Assembly: GCF_024055795.1 (NCBI RefSeq) | Contig: NZ_JAMXMY010000035.1 | Location: 1-64,000 of the forward strand | Direction: 5' to 3' | Length of the DNA: 64,000 nucleotides | Source of the DNA: Actinoallomurus purpureus | GTDB taxonomy: Bacteria > Actinomycetota > Actinomycetes > Streptosporangiales > Streptosporangiaceae | Part shown: positions 1 to 11,932 of the stretch, piece after piece | Layout of the letters: each line of letters begins with the position of its first letter | Numbering within the stretch: position 1 is the stretch's first letter | Notes under the pieces: generated by a model | What the model saw: only the letters and a program-made list of their open reading frames with translations | Told to the model about the DNA's origin: nothing | The model's database searches: none | Translations under genes and position numbers: made by a program

Positions 1-1368
1 GAACACCACCACACCGTCCGCTACCGCCTCCTCGAAACCATCCGCCAATACGGCCGCGAACGCCTCACCGCCTCCGGCACCCAAACCCGAACCCAACACC
101 GCCACCGCGACTACTACCGGGACCTCGTCGCCCGGGCGGACCGCGCGTGGTTCGGCCCCGACCAGGTGATGTGGTTCAACCGGCTCCGGATCGAACACGG
201 CAACATCCGCGCCGCCCTCGACTACTGCCTCGCGGTTCCGGGGGAGGTCGACTCCGGCCTCGCCATCGCCTCGGCGCTGCGGTTCTACTGGATCGCCGCC
301 GGCCTCCTGCACGAGGGCCGCCGCTGGTTCGAGGCGCTGCTCGGCACGGATGCCGCCTCTCCCGACGCCCGCGCCGCCGCCCTGTGCGTGCACGCCCGGC
401 TCGCCGTGCTCCAGAGCGACTTCACCGCCGCCGAGCCGATGCTCGAGGAGAGCCGCGCGCTCGCCCGCCGGCTCGACGAACCGGTGATCGTCGCTCAGTG
501 CCAGTACGTCGCGGGCCTGGCCGCGCTCATCCGGCACGATCTGGACGGAGCCGTGCGGCTGCTGGAGGACTCGCTGGTGCGCCATCGCGAGCTGCCCTAT
601 CCGAAGGGCATCGTCAACTCGCTGATGTACCTCGCCACGGCGTACTCCCTGCTCGGCCGCTCCAAGGAGGCCGTCGCGCTGTTCGACGAGTGCGTGCGGT
701 ACTGCGAGGCCCAGAACGACCACTGGTTCCGCTCCTACACGCTGTCCGTCTTGGGGATCGAGATCTGGCGACAGGGCGACCTGAGGCGCGCGGCAGAGCT
801 GGAACAGGAGGCCATCCGCCTCAAACAGCCCTTCGACGACCGCCTTGGCATCGCGCTGTGCGTCGAGGTCCTGGCCTGGATCGCCGCCGACGAGGGCGAC
901 CCCAAGCGCGCCGCCCGGCTGCTCGGGGCGCTGCGGGAGATCTGGCGTTCGGTGGGCGGGCCTCCGTTCGGCTACCTCGCGGAGTACCGCGAGCAGTGCG
1001 AGACGGCGATACGGGACCGCCTGGGCGGCCCTCGCTATGAGGAGCTCTTCCGCGAGGGCTGCGAGCTCTCTGTCGGACAGGCGACGGCCTACGCCCTCCG
1101 GGAGGGCCGCCCGGAGGCCGCACCGCTCACCTCGGCGAAACCGGAACCGTCACCGTTGACGCGCCGGGAGACGGAGGTCGCCCGGCTCATCGCCGAGGGG
1201 AAGAGCAACAAGGAGATCGCGGCCGCACTCGTGGTCGCCCAACGCACCGCGGAGGGGCACGTGGAACGCATCCTGCATAAACTCGGCTTCAGCTCCCGCG
1301 CCCAGATCGCCGCGTGGGTCTCAGAACTCGATCACGAGGCCCCCGAGTCCACGTCCCGGGACGCCTGA
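1..1368 (+). CDS. LuxR-family transcriptional regulator with upstream ATPase/TPR region (5' partial)
   Basis: The reading frame is open from base 1, so the N-terminus lies outside the window. The first residues (RYRLLETIRQYGRERL) are typical of the winged-helix segment after the NB-ARC/AAA ATPase in large actinobacterial LuxR regulators. A helical TPR-like stretch follows. The C-terminus (about residues 382-440 of the visible part) is a LuxR helix-turn-helix: LTRRETEVARLIAEGKSNKE, then a recognition helix around RTAEGHVERILHKLGF. The missing part should carry the P-loop ATPase. Such proteins are ATP-dependent signal-responsive activators; the signal and targets cannot be read here. The ATG at 166 is internal, not the true start. 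The gene is followed at once by the remnant of a similar ATPase. Confidence 0.9.
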   Translation, partial: EHHHTVRYRLLETIRQYGRERLTASGTQTRTQHRHRDYYRDLVARADRAWFGPDQVMWFNRLRIEHGNIRAALDYCLAVPGEVDSGLAIASALRFYWIAAGLLHEGRRWFEALLGTDAASPDARAAALCVHARLAVLQSDFTAAEPMLEESRALARRLDEPVIVAQCQYVAGLAALIRHDLDGAVRLLEDSLVRHRELPYPKGIVNSLMYLATAYSLLGRSKEAVALFDECVRYCEAQNDHWFRSYTLSVLGIEIWRQGDLRRAAELEQEAIRLKQPFDDRLGIALCVEVLAWIAADEGDPKRAARLLGALREIWRSVGGPPFGYLAEYREQCETAIRDRLGGPRYEELFREGCELSVGQATAYALREGRPEAAPLTSAKPEPSPLTRRETEVARLIAEGKSNKEIAAALVVAQRTAEGHVERILHKLGFSSRAQIAAWVSELDHEAPESTSRDA

Positions 1369-1440
1369 CTCCTGCCCCGAACACGCCTGCTCACGCTCAC
1401 CGGTGCCGGTGGCGTCGGCAGGACACGGCTCGCGCTCCGG
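1369..1440 (+). pseudogene. Remnant of a second LuxR/NB-ARC-type ATPase (P-loop only)
   Basis: The frame starting at 1369, directly after the LuxR stop, reads LLPRTRLLTLTGAGGVGRTR and then LALR. This is the Walker A segment that begins the ATPase domain of large LuxR regulators, normally LLTLTGxGGVGKTRLAL. The invariant P-loop lysine is Arg here, and the frame turns into non-homologous Pro/Arg/Gly sequence after about 1440. No start codon or downstream domain remains. It is best explained as debris of a tandem paralogue deleted except for a fragment of the ATPase start. The match is seen directly; the deletion history is inferred. Confidence 0.6.
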
Positions 1441-1507
1441 GCCGACGGCCGTGCCCCGCAGCAGGCGACCGCCCCTCCACGCCGCGGAGGGCGCGGGGGG
1501 CGGCCGG

Positions 1508-2668
1508 TCAGCCGCCCAGGATGGCGTCGATGAAGCCCTCGGGGTCGAAGGGTGCGAGGTCGTCGGGCCCCTCGCCCAGGCCGACGAGCTTGACCGGAAC
1601 TCCGAGCTCGCGCTGGACAGAGATCACGATGCCGCCCTTGGCGGTGCCGTCGAGCTTGGTCAGCGCGATGCCGGTGACGTTCACGACCTCGGCGAAGACC
1701 CGGGCCTGGCGCAGGCCGTTCTGCCCGGTCGTCGCGTCGAGAACGAGGATCACCTCGTCCACCTGGGCCTGCTTCTCGACGACCCGCTTGACCTTGCCGA
1801 GCTCGTCCATCAGGCCGGTCTTGGTGTGGAGGCGGCCCGCGGTGTCGACGATGACGGTGTCGACGTGGTCCTCGATGCCCTTCCTGACCGCCTCGAAGGC
1901 GACGCTCGCCGGGTCGGCGCCCTCGTCCTTGCGCACCACCTCCGCACCGACCCGGGACCCCCAGGTCTGCAACTGGTCGGCGGCGGCGGCACGGAACGTG
2001 TCGGCCGCGCCGAGGAGGACGGAGCGGCCGTCTCCGACGAGGACCCGCGCGAGCTTTCCGCAGGTGGTCGTCTTACCGGTGCCGTTGACGCCGACGACGA
2101 GGATGATCGCGGGCTGGGCACCGTGCGGTTCGGTGCGCAGGGAGCGGTCCCAGTCCTTCCCGATCTGGGCGAGGAGCTCGTCCTTCAGCAGCCCGCGCAC
2201 CGTCTCCGGGTCACGGGAGCCGTAGACCTTCACCTTGGTGCGCAGGTCCTCGACGATCTGCCGCGCGGGCGCGATGCCGACGTCGGCCTGCACCAGGGTG
2301 TCCTCGATCTCGTCCCAGACGTCGTCGTCCAGCGTGTCGCGGGACAGGAGGGTGAGAAGCGTCTTGCCCAGGGCGTTCTGGGAGCGGGAGAGCCGTGCCC
2401 GCAGGCGTACGAGGCGGCCGGCGGACGGCGGGGGCACCTCGATCTCGGGCGGCGCGGGCGGGGCCTCAGGGGTCGGCGCCCGCGTGGGCGGTGCGACGGC
2501 CTCTTCTTCCTCGATGACGGCGGTGCCGCCGCGAGGGGCCTCCGGCACCTGGGGCGCTTCCGGCGCCCGCGGCGGTGGTGCCGTCCCGCGCCGACCACGG
2601 ACCAGGAAGAACCCGCCCGCCACGACGGCGAGCACGACGATGGCGATGGCGAGAATCACGTATTCCAT
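1508..2668 (-). CDS. ftsY: Signal recognition particle receptor FtsY
   Basis: FtsY is the SRP receptor GTPase, which docks ribosome-nascent chain-SRP complexes at the membrane for SecYEG insertion. The 386-residue product starts with a membrane helix (VILAIAIVVLAVVAGGFFLV), as in actinobacterial FtsY. A Pro/Ala/Glu-rich linker to about residue 85 follows, then the N domain and the G domain with the P-loop GVNGTGKTTTCGKLA, DTAGRLHT (G3) and TKLDGTAKGG (G4 and closing motif). It lies downstream of smc, the globins and the DivIVA-domain gene on the same strand, matching the conserved smc-ftsY neighbourhood. The start is the ATG before the membrane helix. Confidence 0.96.
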   Translation of the reverse strand: MEYVILAIAIVVLAVVAGGFFLVRGRRGTAPPPRAPEAPQVPEAPRGGTAVIEEEEAVAPPTRAPTPEAPPAPPEIEVPPPSAGRLVRLRARLSRSQNALGKTLLTLLSRDTLDDDVWDEIEDTLVQADVGIAPARQIVEDLRTKVKVYGSRDPETVRGLLKDELLAQIGKDWDRSLRTEPHGAQPAIILVVGVNGTGKTTTCGKLARVLVGDGRSVLLGAADTFRAAAADQLQTWGSRVGAEVVRKDEGADPASVAFEAVRKGIEDHVDTVIVDTAGRLHTKTGLMDELGKVKRVVEKQAQVDEVILVLDATTGQNGLRQARVFAEVVNVTGIALTKLDGTAKGGIVISVQRELGVPVKLVGLGEGPDDLAPFDPEGFIDAILGG

Positions 2669-2729
2669 AGCGTGTCCCAGTCTCGCAGAAAGAACGGGAT
2701 GCCCTCCCCGCCCCTACCCGCCGATCGCG

Positions 2730-3380
2730 TCAATCCATACGGGGAAGCGCCGACCGGGCGCCGGGGAGGGAGTCGCGCTCGGAGATCGCCCACTCCTCGA
2801 CGTTGCGCAGGAGCGCCTCCAGATAGCTGCGCAGGTGCGTACGGTAGACGTCGCTGAACGTCCGGAGATAGGCGATCTCGCGTTCGAGGTCCCGGCGCTC
2901 GTCGCCGGACATCGGCTCGGTCGACGGCGCGACCGCGTCGGCGGCGTTCGACGCCTGCCGATGAGCCTCCTCCAGGACGAGGACGGCGCGGGACTGCGCG
3001 TCGGAGAGGATCTCGTCCCGGCCACGCCGGGCCTCTTCGGCGATCTCCCTGCTGTACCGCTGCGCGTCGGCGACGTACTGGTCGGCGGTCTGCTGCGCGT
3101 TCGACAGGATCCGCACGGCCTGGATGTGGGCGTCCTCGGGCTGGACGACGCTGGCGCCGGGCGGGCTCCCGGTGAGGCGGTCGCGCAGCCGACTCACCTC
3201 GTTCTCGAGTGCCGCCTTCTCGTTGAGGACACGGACCAGCTCCTGCTCGACCTGGCGCAGGAACGCCCTCACCTGTTCTTCGTCGAATCCCCGGCGGCCG
3301 AGCGGAGCACGCTGGAAGCTGACCGCCTGGAGCTCCGCTGGGGTGAGGCGCTGGGCGGCATGAATATCGGGGGAGGTCAT
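2730..3380 (-). CDS. DivIVA-domain coiled-coil protein
   Basis: This 216-residue protein begins with a DivIVA-type N-terminal domain: LTPAELQAVSFQRAPLGRRG followed by FDEEQVRAFLRQVEQEL. A coiled-coil segment then runs to about residue 70, followed by a second long helical region (about 100-200). DivIVA-domain proteins bind membrane curvature and organise polar growth or septation in actinomycetes. This one is shorter and more divergent than the main DivIVA/Wag31, which is normally encoded near ftsZ, so it is probably an accessory paralogue. The start ATG has a good ribosome site (GAGGAG, 4 bases upstream). The gene is 10 bases downstream of the flavohemoglobin-like gene, so co-transcription is likely. 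Confidence 0.8.
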   Translation of the reverse strand: MTSPDIHAAQRLTPAELQAVSFQRAPLGRRGFDEEQVRAFLRQVEQELVRVLNEKAALENEVSRLRDRLTGSPPGASVVQPEDAHIQAVRILSNAQQTADQYVADAQRYSREIAEEARRGRDEILSDAQSRAVLVLEEAHRQASNAADAVAPSTEPMSGDERRDLEREIAYLRTFSDVYRTHLRSYLEALLRNVEEWAISERDSLPGARSALPRMD

Positions 3381-3390
3381 GCGTCTCCTC

Positions 3391-4503
3391 TTAAGCGTCC
3401 GCGTACTTGTCGGTTCGGATGCGGTCGTGGCTCAGCCCGAGCTGCAGAAGCCGATCGACGGTCGCGTCGGTCATTCCAGGCGAGCCGCAGACATAGGCGT
3501 CATGGTCCCGCCACAGTCCGTACCGTCCGATGACATCGGGAAGCGTGCCACGCTCGGCCACCGGGCCGGGGTCATGGTCGGAGACCACCGGGACAACGGT
3601 GAGCCATGGCAGCCCGGCCGCCCGCTTCTGCAGATCCTCCAGGTCGTACAGCCCGTCGACGTGCCGCGCGCCGAAGAAGAGATGGACGCGCGGCGGGGCG
3701 GGACGCGCGGCCATCTGCTCGAGGATCGCCTTGAGCGGCGCCAGGCCGGTGCTGCCACCGATGAGCAGTACGTCACGTCCTGACCGCTCGCCGAAGGTCA
3801 TCGTGCCGATCGGGGGACCGAGTTTGATCCAGTCGCCGACGGCGACCGATCGGACCAGGACCGGGCTGACCGGTCCGCCGTCGACCAGCCGTACGTGAAA
3901 GTCGAGGGTGTTGTCGGGCCGGGGGGCGTTCGCCATCGAGTAGTAGCGCCACATCCGCAGCCGGGCCGGAACCTCGACCGCGACCGCCTGTCCGGGCTGG
4001 TACCCGAACGGCCGATCGGGCAGGACCCGCATCACCGCCAGGTCGAACCGCCGGCGTTCGTGCGCGAGGATCTGCGCGTTCCACCAGGACGGACGGACCG
4101 AGGCATCCTCCTGGGCCGCCTCGATCATGACCTTCGAGAGCAGGTTGTAGGCGTCCGTCCAGTCCTGCGCCAGCTGGGCACTCCACGACGGCCCGGAGAA
4201 GTACCGGAGGGTGGCGACGAGACTCGCGCCGACCTCGGGATAGTGCAGGGCCTCCACTCCGAACTTGCGGTGGTCCCGGCCGAGCTGCTGCACGAACGGA
4301 ACCAGATCCGGAAGGTTGTCGACCTGCGACACGATGCGTCCCAGCGCGGACAGCAGGCGATCGCGCTGATGGCTCATGCCGACGGGGAACATCTCCCGCA
4401 GCCGCGGATTCCGCAGGAACAGATCGGAATAGAAGAACAACGCCACGGCGTCACCGTGCTGCGCCACCTGAGCGAAGTTGTCTTTCAGCCGTTGAGCATC
4501 CAC
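3391..4503 (-). CDS. Flavohemoglobin-like protein: globin fused to FAD/NAD reductase
   Basis: The first 135 residues form a flavohemoglobin-type globin with a candidate proximal (F8) histidine in GRDHRKFGV. The rest is a ferredoxin-NADP reductase-type module: an FAD-binding RYYSMAN motif (RxYS class) and a pyridine-nucleotide motif GGSTGLAPLK. Family members detoxify nitric oxide by oxygenation to nitrate, or act in other heme/flavin electron transfers. At 370 residues it is a little shorter than classical Hmp (about 395), and the reductase motifs look more like the actinobacterial type II group. Start is a GTG with GGGAG upstream. It follows a single-domain globin on the same strand after 38 bases. 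The exact substrate is unknown. Confidence 0.85.
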   Translation of the reverse strand: MDAQRLKDNFAQVAQHGDAVALFFYSDLFLRNPRLREMFPVGMSHQRDRLLSALGRIVSQVDNLPDLVPFVQQLGRDHRKFGVEALHYPEVGASLVATLRYFSGPSWSAQLAQDWTDAYNLLSKVMIEAAQEDASVRPSWWNAQILAHERRRFDLAVMRVLPDRPFGYQPGQAVAVEVPARLRMWRYYSMANAPRPDNTLDFHVRLVDGGPVSPVLVRSVAVGDWIKLGPPIGTMTFGERSGRDVLLIGGSTGLAPLKAILEQMAARPAPPRVHLFFGARHVDGLYDLEDLQKRAAGLPWLTVVPVVSDHDPGPVAERGTLPDVIGRYGLWRDHDAYVCGSPGMTDATVDRLLQLGLSHDRIRTDKYADA

Positions 4504-4541
4504 ACAGTCTCCCGAAGCCGGGCGGGTCTTCGCCGCGGCGT

Positions 4542-4943
4542 CTACTTCTGGTCGGCGGCCTTGATCATGACGTCGGCGACCACGCCGTACGCCTCCACCC
4601 AGTTTTTCTCCAGCTCGGCGTTCCAGTCGTCGCCGCTGAAGTACTTCAGTGTGGCGACGAGACTGGCGCCCACCTCCGGGTAGTGCTGCGCGTCGACGCC
4701 GGATCCGGCGTGCGAACGGCCGAGCTCCTCGACGTACGGGATCAGCTGCTGCGGATCGTCCACGAGCGACACGATCTGGGCGAGCGCCCCCAGCAGGACC
4801 TGCTGCTGGCGCGCCATCGACGCCGGGAAGAGCGACCGGTAGGAAGGGTTTCGTTCGAAGAGGTCTGCGTAGAAGTACTCGGCCACGTCGATGCCATGGG
4901 TCGCGACCTGGGAGAAGTTGTCCTTCAGGCGTTGGGGGTCCAC
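4542..4943 (-). CDS. Single-domain flavohemoglobin-type globin
   Basis: This 133-residue protein is only a globin domain. It is strongly similar in order and wording to the globin half of the next gene: MDPQRLKDNF against MDAQRLKDNF, HYPEVGASLVATL in both, and the candidate proximal histidine in GRSHAGSGV. It lacks a reductase and so would need a partner, plausibly the reductase of the adjacent fused protein. A local duplication of the globin portion is the simplest origin (inference). Start GTG has GGAAGG 6 bases upstream. A candidate promoter lies at 4993-5022. The likely role is nitric oxide or oxygen chemistry at heme. Confidence 0.85.
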   Translation of the reverse strand: MDPQRLKDNFSQVATHGIDVAEYFYADLFERNPSYRSLFPASMARQQQVLLGALAQIVSLVDDPQQLIPYVEELGRSHAGSGVDAQHYPEVGASLVATLKYFSGDDWNAELEKNWVEAYGVVADVMIKAADQK

Positions 4944-4992
4944 GTTGACCTTCCCTTGTATTGGTGGAGGGAACGCCGAGACTCTAGCGAAA

Positions 4993-5022
4993 CCATTAGC
5001 AACCAGAGACGCACTGCTACAA
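4993..5022 (-). promoter_or_regulatory. Candidate promoter for the globin operon
   Basis: On the minus strand TTGTAG (plus 5017-5022) and TAATGG (plus 4993-4998) are separated by 18 bases, about 50 bases upstream of the globin GTG. The surrounding sequence is AT-rich for this genome. It fits a sigma-70-type promoter loosely; no operator was recognised. Confidence 0.35.
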
Positions 5023-5078
5023 AACAGGCGAAACGCTTGTCGGATCGGTATTCCGCCGGTAAATCCGCCAGTTTATGG

Positions 5079-8735
<3,657 letters not shown>

Positions 8736-8946
8736 GCGTCCACCGATCCCTTCTGCGACTGCCGGCGGGTGGACCGCCCCGCACCGGGGCCCACGGCGCC
8801 CCGGCCATCCCCGCACGATACCGGCCGGCACCTTCGGGGCCGGGTATCCGACTTCCACCAATGTGCCATGGTCGGACGCCGCGCGTGGCATCTCCCCGGC
8901 CGATCCCCGCCTTCCGCCCCGCAGGCGGCCCGAGCAGGATCAGGGG

Positions 8947-8968
8947 TGATGTGGGATGCGTCACATCA
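8947..8968. promoter_or_regulatory. Inverted repeat in the 437-base gap upstream of smc
   Basis: TGATGTG (8947-8953) and CACATCA (8962-8968) form a perfect inverted repeat with an 8-base spacer. It resembles a dimeric-regulator operator such as those of CRP-like or GntR proteins, but no cognate regulator is adjacent. Apart from this and the terminator at 9126-9155, I see no gene between 8736 and 9172. Confidence 0.3.
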
Positions 8969-9125
8969 TGCGGCCGCCGCGGCCTTCGCGGGATCCAATC
9001 TCAGCGGGCGGTCAGAAGTTCGCCACGCTCCCGAGAATTCGATCATGGAAATGTTTCCCTGGGCATTGCATGACGACCAGCCCGGCCGAATGCCCATACA
9101 CGAAAACGCGAGTATCGGGGCCAAC

Positions 9126-9155
9126 AAAAAGGGACGTCAGGTCGACGTCCCTTTT
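9126..9155. terminator. Bidirectional Rho-independent terminator
   Basis: The arms GGGACGTC (9131-9138) and GACGTCCC (9144-9151) flank a 5-base loop. They are bounded by AAAAA on the left and TTTT on the right, so a U tract follows the hairpin on either strand. It sits just beyond the stop of the minus-strand small gene at 9173. Confidence 0.75.
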
Positions 9156-9172
9156 ACGTGCCGACGCTGACC

Positions 9173-9370
9173 TCAGGTCAGTGCCGGTTCGCGATCCTTG
9201 GCAGCGAGCGCCATGACTTCGTTGTCAGCAACAGCGGCAAGCGTGTCGTTCTCGGATTGGAGCCGTACGAGCTCGGCCTCCAGGTCACGGACACGTTGCT
9301 GCAGGCGCCGCATCTCCGCAACCATGCGGGGGTCGGGACCGCCGACGTGGCCGAGTAGAGCCTTCGCCAT
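9173..9370 (-). CDS. Conserved small actinobacterial coiled-coil protein
   Basis: The product is 65 residues starting MAKALLGHVGGPDPRMVAEM, then a leucine-heptad helix (RRLQQRVRDLEAELVRLQSE). I recognise this as a small protein conserved in many actinobacteria without assigned function; the MAKALLGHVGGPDPR opening is its hallmark. The helix suggests coiled-coil dimerisation. The ATG at 9370 is chosen over the longer open frame to 9502 because homology begins there and a GGAGG lies 10 bases upstream. A strong terminator follows its stop. It stands alone between acyP and smc. Confidence 0.8.
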   Translation of the reverse strand: MAKALLGHVGGPDPRMVAEMRRLQQRVRDLEAELVRLQSENDTLAAVADNEVMALAAKDREPALT

Positions 9371-9538
9371 GATTAAGGGTCCTCCACGCTGAGTGACCAG
9401 CAGGAATGGTTCGCGCACTAAGAGCTGCTTGAGGTGCGCATAACAACTAGGGTCGCACCGGCTGGAGAGCCGGTCAAGACGGATGTCACAGACCCGTAAC
9501 AACCTGTCTGCACAAGTTTAGCAGACCTTCCAGACCGA

Positions 9539-9817
9539 TCACCGTTCGATGAAGCCTTGGAGGCCGTCCCGCGGCTCGGCCCAACGCTCGGCCACACCGG
9601 TCACCCTTCCCGGCGTCGAGCCGCCGCGCAGGAGGTCCAGGAGCTCCTCGCATGCCTTCCGCGGTCCCTCGGCGATCACTTCGACCCGGCCGTCCACCAG
9701 ATTGCTCGCCGAACCGGTCAGCCCGAGCTCCAGCGCGCGCGACCGCACCCACCACCGGAAGCCGACGCCCTGCACCCGTCCCCGCACCCAGGCGGTCAGC
9801 CGAACCCGCTCGTCCAT
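9539..9817 (-). CDS. acyP: Acylphosphatase
   Basis: Acylphosphatase hydrolyses carboxyl-phosphate anhydrides such as acetyl-phosphate and carbamoyl-phosphate. The 92-residue product has the family signature [18 protein letters not shown], including the catalytic Arg in GVGFRWW. The second signature is degenerate ([17 protein letters not shown]), with the catalytic Asn retained in ASNL. Length is typical (about 90). It lies between mutM and the small conserved gene on the same strand, as in related actinobacteria. Confidence 0.92.
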   Translation of the reverse strand: MDERVRLTAWVRGRVQGVGFRWWVRSRALELGLTGSASNLVDGRVEVIAEGPRKACEELLDLLRGGSTPGRVTGVAERWAEPRDGLQGFIER

Positions 9818-9895
9818 CCCTTGATCCTAAACTCGCGCGCCGCGCGAGCGGAGCGGGCTCCGGGCACGGCCGATCATGCCGGTGCGTCCGAGCCC

Positions 9896-10750
9896 CTAGT
9901 AGTGGGCCCGGCGGGGGCGTGGCTGGCAGGTGGGGCAGGTGAAGGACGAACGGTTCATGAAGGCGTCGCGGCGGATCGGGCTGCCGCACCGCGCGCAGGG
10001 CTCGTCGCGCCGGCCGTAGACGTTGAGCGACCGTTCGAAGTAGCCGCTCTCACCGTTCACGTTGACGTACAGGCTGTCGAAGGAGGTGCCGCCCGCCGCG
10101 AGGGCGGCGGCCATGACCTCCCGCACCCCGCCGAGCAGGCGTGTCACCTCGGCCTTCGTGAGCGTCTCGGTGGGGCGCGCCCAGTGCAGCCGGGCCCGCC
10201 ACAGCGCCTCGTCGGCGTAGATGTTGCCCACGCCGCTGATCAAGGACTGGTCGAGGAGCGCCCGTTTCACCCCGGTCCGCCGGCGCCGCAGGGCCTGGCG
10301 GAACGCCTCCTCGTCGAAGGCGTCCTCCAGCGGGTCCGGGGCGATGTGCGTGATCGGCTCCGGGATGCCCTCCTCGGTGCGTGTGAGCATGAGGTGGCCG
10401 AAGGTGCGCTGGTCGATGAAGCGAAGGTCCGGTCCCCCGTCGGTGAAGGTGAACCGGGCGCGCAGGTGCTTCTCCGGCGGCCTGTCCGGATCGTCGACGA
10501 TCAGCTGACCGCTCATGCCGAGGTGGGCCAGCAGCGCCTCGTCGTCGCCGACCGACAGCCAGAGGTACTTCCCGCGTCGCCGCGCCGCGGCGATGGTCCG
10601 TCCGGTCATCCGCGCCGCCAGGTCCGCGGGCCCCTCGATGTGACGGCGCGCCGAGCGGGGGTGCAGCACCTCGGCCGACCGGACCGTACGGCCGACGACC
10701 CAGCGCTCGACGCCCTGCCGGACGACCTCGACCTCCGGTAGCTCGGGCAC
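9896..10750 (-). CDS. mutM: Formamidopyrimidine-DNA glycosylase (Fpg/MutM)
   Basis: This base-excision repair enzyme removes 8-oxoguanine and formamidopyrimidines and nicks at the resulting site. The N-terminus MPELPEVE supplies the catalytic proline and glutamate after Met removal. RRGKYLWL (Lys61) is the conserved beta-loop lysine. [13 protein letters not shown] is the helix-two-turn-helix signature. A CxxC-x16-CxxC zinc finger (CARCGSP to CPTC) closes the protein. Length 284 is typical. It follows rnc, the usual actinobacterial order rnc-mutM. Confidence 0.96.
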   Translation of the reverse strand: MPELPEVEVVRQGVERWVVGRTVRSAEVLHPRSARRHIEGPADLAARMTGRTIAAARRRGKYLWLSVGDDEALLAHLGMSGQLIVDDPDRPPEKHLRARFTFTDGGPDLRFIDQRTFGHLMLTRTEEGIPEPITHIAPDPLEDAFDEEAFRQALRRRRTGVKRALLDQSLISGVGNIYADEALWRARLHWARPTETLTKAEVTRLLGGVREVMAAALAAGGTSFDSLYVNVNGESGYFERSLNVYGRRDEPCARCGSPIRRDAFMNRSSFTCPTCQPRPRRAHY

Positions 10751-10858
10751 GGCAGACCTCCTCAGTACATGGGGAACGAGCGCCGCGACGACGCGGTCAC
10801 CGCGCCTCCCCGGCGGACTCGGAAGACGGCGAGGCGGAGCCGGGTCAGCGGGCGCGCG

Positions 10859-11578
10859 TCACTTCTGCGGTTCCCCGCCGGAACGCTCGCGGATCGTCCG
10901 CCATGCGGTCTCGGCCGCCTGCTGCTCGGCCTCTTTCTTGCTGCGCCCCTCGCCGCGGCCGTACTCCGTCCCGCCGACGACGACCACGGCGCGGAACGTC
11001 TTCTGGTGGTCCGGGCCGCTCTCCTCCACGTGGTACTCGGGCACGCCGAGCTCCTCCGTGGCGGTCAGCTCCTGCAGGGACGTCTTCCAGTCCAGCCCCG
11101 CGCCCAGGCTGGCCGAACGGGTGATGAGCTGGTCGAACAGCCGGTGGACCAGCTCGTCGGCGGCCTTGAGACCCAGGTCGAGGTACACCGCGCCGATCAG
11201 CGCCTCGAGCGTGTCGGCGAGGATCGAGGACTTGTCGCGCCCTCCGGTACCCTCCTCGCCGCGGCCGAGACGGATGTAGGCGCCCAGACCGAGCGCGCGC
11301 GCCACCCCGGCCAGCGCCCGCATGTTGACCACCGCGGCGCGGAGCTTGGCCAGCTGGCCCTCGGGCAGGTCCGGGTGGTTGCGGAAGAGGGTGTCGGTGA
11401 CGATCAGACCGAGAACCGAGTCGCCGAGGAACTCCAGGCGCTCGTTGGTCGGCAGGCCGCCGTTCTCGTAGGCGTAGGACCGGTGGGTGAGGGCGCGTTC
11501 GAGGAGCGCCGGGTCGGGGTTGACGCCGAGGGCGTCCTCCAGCGGACCCCGGTCGGCCGCAAAATGATCGGTCTTCAC
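10859..11578 (-). CDS. rnc: Ribonuclease III
   Basis: RNase III cleaves double-stranded RNA and is needed for rRNA and mRNA processing. The 239-residue protein has the catalytic signature [14 protein letters not shown], the second acidic helix ([14 protein letters not shown]) and a C-terminal double-stranded RNA-binding domain (about residues 165-235, ending in [13 protein letters not shown]). It is downstream of rpmF and upstream of mutM, a conserved actinobacterial arrangement. Start ATG at 11578; possible co-transcription with rpmF is interrupted by a GC-rich hairpin at 11719-11742. Confidence 0.96.
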   Translation of the reverse strand: MKTDHFAADRGPLEDALGVNPDPALLERALTHRSYAYENGGLPTNERLEFLGDSVLGLIVTDTLFRNHPDLPEGQLAKLRAAVVNMRALAGVARALGLGAYIRLGRGEEGTGGRDKSSILADTLEALIGAVYLDLGLKAADELVHRLFDQLITRSASLGAGLDWKTSLQELTATEELGVPEYHVEESGPDHQKTFRAVVVVGGTEYGRGEGRSKKEAEQQAAETAWRTIRERSGGEPQK

Positions 11579-11718
11579 GTGGCCCCCAGAACGAGGACCG
11601 CGTCGCAGGTGAATCTCACGGTTGTTCCTCCGAGGAAGGTTCCTCGAGGGCGAGGCGCACGCCGGGTGCCTCCGGCGTCCGCCACGACCTCGGGCGAGTC
11701 TTCATCGCGAGACGGTTC

Positions 11719-11742
11719 GGGGGCGGCAGCAGGGCCGCCCCC
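11719..11742 (-). terminator. GC-rich hairpin between rpmF and rnc
   Basis: GGGGGCGGC (11719-11727) and GCCGCCCCC (11734-11742) form a perfect 9-bp stem with a 6-base loop. It lies 13 bases after the rpmF stop. There is no U tract, so it may be an attenuating or processing structure rather than a full terminator. Confidence 0.45.
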
Positions 11743-11754
11743 GAGAGACGTCGC

Positions 11755-11931
11755 TCAAGCCACGTCGATGACCTGTCGGCGGTTGTAGGTGCCGCAGGTC
11801 TGGCACGCGGTGTGCGGCAGCTTCTCGTCGCGGCACTGCGGGCAGCGCACGAGCGTCGGCGCCTGGGTCTTCCACTGCGAGCGACGGTGCCGCGTGTTGC
11901 TGCGCGACTTCTTCCGCTTCGGTACGGCCAC
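11755..11931 (-). CDS. rpmF: Ribosomal protein bL32
   Basis: The 58-residue product MAVPKRKKSRSNTRHRRSQW... is bL32 of the large subunit. It carries four cysteines in two CxxC pairs (CPQC and CQTC), the zinc-binding form. The start is a GTG at 11931, preceded at 6 bases by a strong AGGAGGG ribosome site lying within the end of the DUF177 gene. Only one base separates the upstream stop from this GTG, so translational coupling is likely. The frame stays open further upstream but without homology. Confidence 0.97.
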   Translation of the reverse strand: MAVPKRKKSRSNTRHRRSQWKTQAPTLVRCPQCRDEKLPHTACQTCGTYNRRQVIDVA

Positions 11932-11932
11932 G

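Noticed and set aside
8736-8891. 52-residue N-terminal extension of SMC from an ATG at 8891
   Set aside because: Proline/glycine-rich, no similarity to SMC proteins, whose conserved start is YLKSLTLRGFKSF, directly after the TTG at 8735.
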